Origin: an uncultured Spirochaetaceae bacterium
GTDB lineage: Bacteria > Spirochaetota > Spirochaetia > Sphaerochaetales > Sphaerochaetaceae
Direction: 5' to 3'
DNA length: 7,276 bases
NCBI GenBank assembly: GCA_944389985.1
Contig: CALXON010000072.1
Location: forward strand, 1-7,276
A program made the translations under genes and the position numbers. This document shows positions 5,649 through 7,276 of the stretch, one piece after another. The number at the start of each line of letters is the position of its first letter. Position 1 is the first letter of the stretch. Below the pieces are notes generated by a model. That model was given only the letters and a program-made list of their open reading frames with translations. It did no database searches and had not been told where the DNA came from.

Positions 5649-7276
5649 TCATTTGACAGTTGCTCTCTTGATCTTCTTCGTGGTCGTCATCTCCATGGCC
5701 TCATTGGTTATTGTCAGCTTCTCGATCTTCTTGTATCCGACAAGGTCCTTGTTGACTTCCTTGATGATTCCCTCGATCTCGCTCTTCATCTCATCCTTCG
5801 AGAGTCCTTTCTCCTTCATGTAATCCTGTGAAGGATAGATGACGGCCTCGATTGACTCTGAAGGAACATCCTTCTTCATCTGGAATCCTCTTATGAGTAT
5901 CTGCTCGACCTGAGGATAGAGCTGGAACATGTCCTCGATCTCTTCCGGGAAGACGTTCTTGCCGCCCTCTGTGACGATGATGTTCTTCTTGCGTCCCTTG
6001 AGATAGACATAGTTCTCACTGTCCATATAGCCGAGATCGCCTGTCTTGAGATAACCGTTCTCATCAAAGAGCGCCTTTGTATTCTCTTCATCATCAAGAT
6101 AGCCGAGACAGTTGTTGGGTCCTTTGATCCTGATCTCACCGACACCATCCGCGTCCTTGTCAGCGATGATCATGTCGATGAATGCAAGCGGATGTCCGAT
6201 AGACTCCACCTTGAAGTGCTCAGGCGGATTGAGCGTGACGACAGGGGAGGCCTCTGTCAGACCATAACCCTGCAGGAACTGAAGTCCAAGCTGCTGGTAC
6301 TGCTTGAAGACTACAGGAGAGAGCGGACCGGCTCCGCAGATGAGGAGCTTTGAGTGATCAAGTCCGACCTGTGAGACGATCTTCTTGTTGAAGAAGCCCT
6401 TGAATGGTGATACTCCGAAGTGCTGCTTGAAGAATCCGTTTATGGCCATGAGTGTCTTCACCAGTGTGTATGTGAAAGCGCCTTTTGCCTTCACCTGCTT
6501 CATGATTCCAGCTATGACCTTGTTGTACAGGAGAGGAATACCCATGAATACGGTGACCTTTCCCATCTTCATGTCCGCGATCATCCTCGAGACGATGATT
6601 CCGTGACCGAAGAGACACTCCGCACCGAACTTCACAGACTCAAGGAGAACTGTGGTGCAGCAGTAGCTGTGGTGGAGCGGGAGAAGCGCATAGAAGACTT
6701 CCTTGTCTGTAAGGTACTTTATCTCATTCGCCGCCTGATAGACATTGGATGTGATGCTCTTGTGGGTGAGGACCGCTCCCTTCTCGTTTCCTGTGGTTCC
6801 GGATGTGAAGAGGATGGCTGCGTAGTCATTCTCGGTGACCTCGACCTTCTTCTCAAGAGGCTGGCAGTCGACATCGATGAGTTTGACATACCTGTCATCC
6901 TTGCCCTTGAGCATTGCGGTTCCGAGAAGTGAGTCATACCACGGACCTCCGATGCTCTTCATCTTCTCAAGCACATCGAAATCACAGATGGCGAACCTGA
7001 CCTTAGCAAACTCGGAAAGCTTCATGCATCTGTCAGCATGCATCTGGTTGTCGATAGGAACGATGACAGCACCTGCGAAGAGGATCGAGAAGTATGCGAT
7101 CGCCCAGTCAGGACTGTTCTTACCATTGAGAAGAACCCTGTCACCCTTTCTGACTCCCTTTTCTATAAGGTATGCTGCCCCGCGCATGATCTTGTCATAT
7201 GCCTGCTGGTAGGTCAGGGCTTTCTTGTCCGGTTCGAAGACCGAGAACGATATATTGTTCTTGTAACGGTCGACCG
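5649..7276 (-). CDS. AMP-forming long-chain acyl-CoA synthetase family protein (5' end cut by window edge)
   Basis: The frame stays open to the right edge, so the ATG at 7187 is internal; the 29 visible upstream codons include DKKALTYQQAYDKI, typical of this family's N-terminal region. The 541 visible residues contain the ANL adenylate-forming motifs: P-loop TSGTTGNEKG (157-166), GYGLTEASPV (336-345), TGDLGY (411-416), the hinge GRKKNII (427-433), and C-terminal TTTKKIKR (530-537) with the probable catalytic lysine K534. Such enzymes activate a carboxylic acid, usually a fatty acid, with ATP and join it to CoA, at or near the inner membrane. The TTTKKIKR ending and the hydrophobic central segment (near 266-282) favour a long-chain acyl-CoA ligase over acetyl-CoA synthetase. 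Acyl-ACP synthetase activity is an alternative. There is no internal stop or frameshift. Transcription ends at the terminator 20 bases downstream. Probably fewer than 50 N-terminal residues are missing. Confidence 0.92.
   Translation of the reverse strand, partial: VDRYKNNISFSVFEPDKKALTYQQAYDKIMRGAAYLIEKGVRKGDRVLLNGKNSPDWAIAYFSILFAGAVIVPIDNQMHADRCMKLSEFAKVRFAICDFDVLEKMKSIGGPWYDSLLGTAMLKGKDDRYVKLIDVDCQPLEKKVEVTENDYAAILFTSGTTGNEKGAVLTHKSITSNVYQAANEIKYLTDKEVFYALLPLHHSYCCTTVLLESVKFGAECLFGHGIIVSRMIADMKMGKVTVFMGIPLLYNKVIAGIMKQVKAKGAFTYTLVKTLMAINGFFKQHFGVSPFKGFFNKKIVSQVGLDHSKLLICGAGPLSPVVFKQYQQLGLQFLQGYGLTEASPVVTLNPPEHFKVESIGHPLAFIDMIIADKDADGVGEIRIKGPNNCLGYLDDEENTKALFDENGYLKTGDLGYMDSENYVYLKGRKKNIIVTEGGKNVFPEEIEDMFQLYPQVEQILIRGFQMKKDVPSESIEAVIYPSQDYMKEKGLSKDEMKSEIEGIIKEVNKDLVGYKKIEKLTITNEAMEMTTTKKIKRATVK

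Noticed and set aside
5646..5659. CTGTCATTTGACAG, a short inverted repeat over the synthetase stop codon
   Set aside because: The stem is only five to six base pairs with a tiny loop and no T-run, and the strong terminator lies just downstream.
6420..6932. A 170-codon open frame on the plus strand, antisense to the acyl-CoA synthetase
   Set aside because: It has no recognisable motif and overlaps well-conserved synthetase motifs on the other strand. It is a shadow frame.
7187..7187. ATG as the possible start of the acyl-CoA synthetase
   Set aside because: The frame is open upstream to the window edge, and the upstream residues (such as DKKALTYQQAYDKI) look like the family's N-terminal region, so the ATG is internal.
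1..7276. Search for CRISPR arrays, tRNA or rRNA genes, insertion sequences, phage genes, toxin-antitoxin pairs and defence systems
   Set aside because: No repeats, cloverleaf sequences, terminal inverted repeats or matching protein motifs were seen. All space is taken by six recognisable genes and short junctions.

Overview
This 7.3 kb window looks like ordinary chromosomal housekeeping sequence from a bacterium, most probably a spirochaete. That assignment is an inference. It rests on the mix of a histidyl-tRNA synthetase of the eukaryote-like sequence type, a PcnB-type nucleotidyltransferase beginning with an FRRYK...VADIY...EHPI stretch, an HrpA-like DEAH helicase, frequent AGA/AGG/ATA codons, and a base composition that looks near 50% G+C by eye. 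Nothing suggests recent transfer: no transposase, integrase, tRNA gene, CRISPR array or long repeat is visible, and coding density is very high.

Layout, left to right. (1) 1-1337, minus: the N-terminal 445 residues of an HrpA-like DEAH-box RNA helicase, cut by the left edge. It starts at a TTG that overlaps the end of hisS by 8 bp. (2) 1330-2619, minus: hisS, complete. (3) 2620-2700: an 81-bp divergent intergenic region with candidate promoters for both sides and a 12-bp palindrome. (4) 2701-3930, plus: pcnB, with a strongly basic C-terminal tail. (5) 3931-3958: a 28-bp convergent junction without a convincing terminator. (6) 3959-4288, minus: a small single-domain cupin. (7) 4294-5577, minus: an MTA/SAH-type deaminase, coupled to the cupin by a 5-bp gap. 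(8) 5578-5648: a short junction holding a clear intrinsic terminator and a possible promoter for the deaminase-cupin pair. (9) 5649-7276, minus: an AMP-forming acyl-CoA synthetase that runs off the right edge.

The genes fall into three minus-strand units (acyl-CoA synthetase; deaminase-cupin; hisS-helicase) and one plus-strand gene (pcnB). Two units concern RNA: tRNA charging with an RNA helicase, and RNA 3'-end nucleotide addition. The deaminase-cupin pair probably handles SAM-derived nucleosides; the cupin's role is unknown. The synthetase activates fatty acids. There is no intergenic gap over about 100 bp, so no gene-free stretch remains unexplained. I did not find a new multi-gene system here; the points worth checking are local ones, such as start-site choices, overlapping signals, the PcnB tail and the linked cupin.
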